In this document: positions 60,836-64,000 of the stretch, piece by piece
Numbering within the stretch: the first letter of the stretch is position 1
Layout of the letters: the number at the start of each line of letters is the position of its first letter
Source of the DNA: Alentia gelatinosa
Taxonomy: Eukaryota > Annelida > Polychaeta > Phyllodocida > Polynoidae
Direction of reading: 5' to 3'
Length of the DNA stretch: 64,000 nucleotides
NCBI GenBank assembly: GCA_950022655.1
Contig: OX465590.1
Span: forward strand, 39,860,218 to 39,924,217
Notes under the pieces: generated by a model
What the model saw: only the letters and a program-made list of their open reading frames with translations
What the model was told of the DNA's origin: nothing
The model's database searches: none
Position numbers and translations under genes: made by a program

Positions 60836-61361
60836 GTATTTTTTATATTGTATTAGCTTGGGCTTTATCATAATACTGCTGACTCCACAGACTAACTTCC
60901 GCTCGAAAGTCTCTTCAAAATTATTAGATATTGTCCAGCTCAAAAAACAGAAAAGTTGCCCGTAATAATTTGATACATCCTTGCCCGAAATAAAACTGCT
61001 GAACCACTAAATATCCGAACAATTCTGCATTGTATTACTGATAGCGCAGGTTCAGATAACGGCAGAGCATCCCAGTGTCGGCTTCCAAAGTCGGAAGTAA
61101 TATGTAATTCAATACAAGAATCAATCTAGTCATGGTTTAAAATAGTCAATGCGTCGCCGACACTAGGAGATTTCATCCTGTGTGTCTAATGAAAGGCCTC
61201 TGCGTGGAGAATGAAGATGATCGAAACGGCAACATAAAAGGAGATGCCTGTCTCAACACGTCTGCCTCTTTAATAAAGCATAGTACAAAGTCAATGTTTC
61301 ACACGCGCACAGATTGTCAATGTTCAGAAAACAGCAGGGGAACAACTAGCCTGGAAGCCTG
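60836..61361. other. Unassigned spacer
   Basis: No recognised gene; the 78-codon frame at 61180-61416 runs into a MITE. Confidence 0.3.
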
Positions 61362-61580
61362 GGGCCTGTTTAATAATCTAGGATCGTGCATGCAGACCCT
61401 TTTCTGTATGCCATAGAGGCCCAGCAACGATGTGGGTAAATTTTATTTAACCCTTATGGATGACTTTATGGATGGCTAATACTGTTTTAGCGAAAAGTCT
61501 TAAATATTATTAACCAATAACCCTTGTACAAGGTACAGAAAACGGTCTTCATGTACGATCCTAGATTATTAAACGGGCAC
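61362..61580 (+). mobile_element. Family C MITE, tandem pair, first
   Basis: GGGCCTGTTTAATAATCTAG and CTAGATTATTAAACGGGCAC with CTG on both sides (61359-61361, 61581-61583). Confidence 0.75.
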
Positions 61581-61583
61581 CTG

Positions 61584-61784
61584 GGTCCCGTTTAATAATC
61601 TAGGATCGTGCATGTAGGCCCTTTTCTGTATGCCATAGAGACCCAGGAACGATGTGAGTCAATTTTATTCAGCACTTATGGACGGCTTTATGGACGGCTA
61701 ATGCTGCACAACGAACCTCAATATATTTAAACGAAAACCCAGAAAAGTGTCTTTATGTACGATCCTAGATTATTAAATGAGCTC
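61584..61784 (+). mobile_element. Family C MITE, tandem pair, second
   Basis: GGTCCCGTTTAATAATCTAG and CTAGATTATTAAATGAGCTC with CTG on both sides (61581-61583 shared, 61785-61787). Same orientation as its neighbour. Confidence 0.75.
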
Positions 61785-62221
61785 CTGGTTTATGTGTTTG
61801 CTCACATATAAGGCCAGGTAACACCTTCTATCTTTGGGTGCATCTTCTTTTGAAAGGTTAACATTGACACAAAACAATGTCAATGTGACAACCCCCCAAG
61901 CTGGCACTTACCCAACTTGACATGGCATGGTTGAACTACAAGAAGAGGGTCTTCCTCCCTGTCAAAAAGTGACTGGGGCTAGGAAACACGGTTTTCCCAG
62001 CTTGAGAGTTCACACTGACTGAACTCCATAGGAACTGTGTGTAAAAAGACAACACACAGCAACCCACACAACACACTTCACGCATCGACATGCTCAGTCG
62101 ACCGCGACCTAGTTCTAATCAAATAAACACGCCCCCTACAGGTCACGTGACTTGCAGGACCAATCAAATCGACGAAACCTGGGTATGCAGATCAGGCGCG
62201 GGAACTTCCCCCGCTCCTCTA
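61785..62221. other. Unassigned spacer
   Basis: No recognised feature. Confidence 0.3.
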
Positions 62222-62635
62222 CCCTTTTTAGAGCGTGCTTGCACACAATAAATACGTCATCTAGAGGTTAGAGTCAGGGTTAGAGTGGTCACATTGAACT
62301 TTCAGTGTGCTTCCAGAAAACCCTTTATTATCTGCATGCTGTTCTCTGTTATAGTGAGAACAGAGCAGGGTGCCAGTGTCTCAGGGTCTTAGAGGTTTGC
62401 CCAGCTGACCATGACCAATCACTCAAGACTGAAATACCTCATTGACCCACTGGTGCTTGATATGTTTTGATCCTAGACTCAGGCAGTTAGAGAAATGACA
62501 AGTTGACTGGGTGCAGGTGGGTTACAGAAAACTATCGATAGGCTAAATCTGACTCAAACCTTTTAATTGTTATTCATTTATAATTGCACGCTCATTCATC
62601 TGTGATGAACATACTTTTGGCTCCTAGTCTCTCTA
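62222..62635 (+). mobile_element. Family G repeat
   Basis: CCCTTTTTAGAGCGTGCTTG to CTTTTGGCTCCTAGTCT, about 90% like 15437-15857 by eye. Confidence 0.65.
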
Positions 62636-63274
62636 AGCCTCATTCACAATCATAGATGCACTCTGGGTAATGCCTCTGGGTAACGCCTCCTGGTACATCA
62701 TGGGTAATAGTGTTCAACGCTGGTATTTAAAGAAACATTCCTGATAAATTATCTTTTAACTTTTGAAAAGTTGACATTACCTTTTTTAATTATCATTTAT
62801 CGTAAACAATTAAAAATAAGGTATTTAGGAAACATCTTGAGAGGGAGAGGCACTCTCCTAGCGGAGATCCTTCTGGGAGAGCGCGAGAGAGGTTTTACTG
62901 CTTATCCTTGCCACTGCAAATAAGCGGGGAACCAACAAAAGTTCAATGTCATGCGTTAGGCATAACGTAGGAAGGCGTTACCAGTCCCATATTTCATTGA
63001 GACAGGGAACCAGTCTAGGGAACAGCGAACAAATACCACGTCCTTCCTGTCGATGTTAGTCGGGTTGCCATTCAGTGATATAAACGGAATGGCCATTTGA
63101 CACAGAGTGACCCCAATCTTCGATATGAAATTGCAATATAGTTGTGGACAATGTGTGCTGACCTTTGGACTGGGATGCTAGCGACTGTTTCAGAGGTGGT
63201 TCTGTTTCATTCTGAAACCTGGAGAAGATGTCAGCTTGTCATAACAGTCACTTGTATAAATATAGACAATAATC
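62636..63274. other. Unassigned spacer
   Basis: No recognised gene; GAGAGGGAGAGGCACTCTCC..TAGCGGAGATCC is a small hairpin-like block near 62841. Confidence 0.3.
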
Positions 63275-63668
63275 GATGGTTTTGTGGACAGGCGGCGGTA
63301 AACCACGAGGGGTTGACACGTAGAAATACACGAGCGCTAGCGAGTGAATTACGACGTCAACCGCGAGCGGTTTACAGAGCCACCTGTCCACAAAATCATC
63401 GATTGTTGCATTTATTATCCATCTATTCAAATAAATTAAAACCAGTAATTGCCATATTAACGGGTATCACAATAAGAACTATTTCTTTGCTCTATGGCAA
63501 AAGGGACTATTTTTCCCGTATACCATGGTTTTGAGGCTGTATACCACAGGTTTGAATCCGTATACCACAGATATGGTATCTGACAGGTTTTATACCATGG
63601 GTAGTGGTTTACTGAGTCCCCATACATTTTCAATTGGGGCTTTGTATACGATGGATAATAAATATATA
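63275..63668 (+). repeat. Family T repeat, uninterrupted copy
   Basis: Palindrome AATCGATGGTTTTGTGGACA..GGCGG / CACCTGTCCACAAAATCATC..GATT, then GGGACTATTTTTCCCGTATA and ATCCGTATACCACAGATATG. The 130-codon frame at 63142-63534 crosses this repeat and is not accepted. Confidence 0.65.
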
Positions 63669-63930
63669 TCACCCCTGGTATTTTTTACCCAATTGACTTA
63701 ACGTTGGGAACTCGTACTCAACGCCCATTGAAGTTTTAGAAAGAAATACTCAATGGGGGTTATGTCGCAAATGTTATGTGCCGAAGTCAATGTTTACGGT
63801 CAGAGCTCGATCCCCTCTCGTTTGAACCACTATGTTATTCATGCGGCTTCGCCTTGTGAAATACTATGCGATTCAAACTCGATGAGATACGAGTTCTGGC
63901 TGTGAATTTTTATAGGTTTCCTCTATAATG
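63669..63930 (+). mobile_element. Family A variant MITE
   Basis: TATCACCCCTGGTATTTTTT, TTGACTTAACGTTGGGAACT, ATACTCAATGGGGGTTATGT, then a palindrome around GCGGCTTCGCCTTG (63844-63857) with arms CTCGTTTGAACCACTATG and TATGCGATTCAAACTCGATG. Confidence 0.65.
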
Positions 63931-64000
63931 TCTCAAACATAGCTCATAAAACTAATATTGCAAATAAATGATATCTTATAGAACCCTGGCAAAATAGGCA

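Noticed and set aside
63142..63534. 130-codon plus-strand frame
   Set aside because: More than half lies in family T repeat DNA shared with 37385-37600, and no domain is visible.

Overview
The window looks like repeat-dense, intergenic DNA from an animal nuclear genome, most likely an aquatic invertebrate. The reasons are AT-rich DNA without operons or ribosome-binding sites, many short inverted-repeat transposons (MITEs) with TA or TTAA target duplications, degenerate CCCTAA (TTAGGG-type) interstitial telomere-like tracts, a LINE tail with AATAAA plus poly(A), and an intact Ngaro-type retrotransposon. The species cannot be named from the sequence alone. I found no convincing host protein-coding exon, tRNA or rRNA gene. 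Family letters used below (A, B, C and so on) are mine.

The only intact coding unit is a GC-rich, minus-strand tyrosine-recombinase retrotransposon at 3150-8388. It carries gag (6975-8099), reverse transcriptase-RNase H (catalytic part about 5040-7005) and tyrosine recombinase (3969-5039). Its split direct repeats are laid out A1-ORFs-B1-A2-B2, with 198-bp A repeats and 268-bp B repeats that look identical within each pair. The genes are joined by recoding. A canonical A_AAA_AAC slippery heptamer, a 6-nt spacer and a strong hairpin sit in the gag/RT overlap. The recombinase frame opens exactly where RNase H ends and lacks an early AUG. The element sits inside a family B MITE, and an uninterrupted relative of the same site lies at 30837-30997, so the insertion point can be read to the base.

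The rest is layered repeats. 1-3 kb: families C, N, A and B. 8.4-12.9 kb: palindromes, telomere-like DNA, V, a TTAA (piggyBac-like) MITE, H and C. 13.2-20.9 kb: a tandem segmental duplication of about 4 kb containing D, G, V, I, W and E elements. 21-41 kb: A, H, N, D, X, Y, I, G, B, E, U, O and T elements. 42.5-43.5 kb: a TTAA MITE whose internal 35-bp hairpin has become an 18-copy array. 43.8-50.9 kb: S, R, Q, W, C and a foldback element with a telomere-like core. 51.5-53 kb: an array of a palindromic repeat of about 190 bp. 55-60 kb: minisatellites of about 63, 81 and 56 bp. 59.7-60.8 kb: family A copies, one broken by a LINE tail. 61.3-63.9 kb: paired C elements, G, T and A.

Four themes recur. 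MITEs land end-to-end on shared TA dinucleotides. Internal parts of MITEs repeatedly turn into satellites. Otherwise different palindromes share the loop CTCGGCTTYGCCTCG. One young full-length retrotransposon stands out against this old background.
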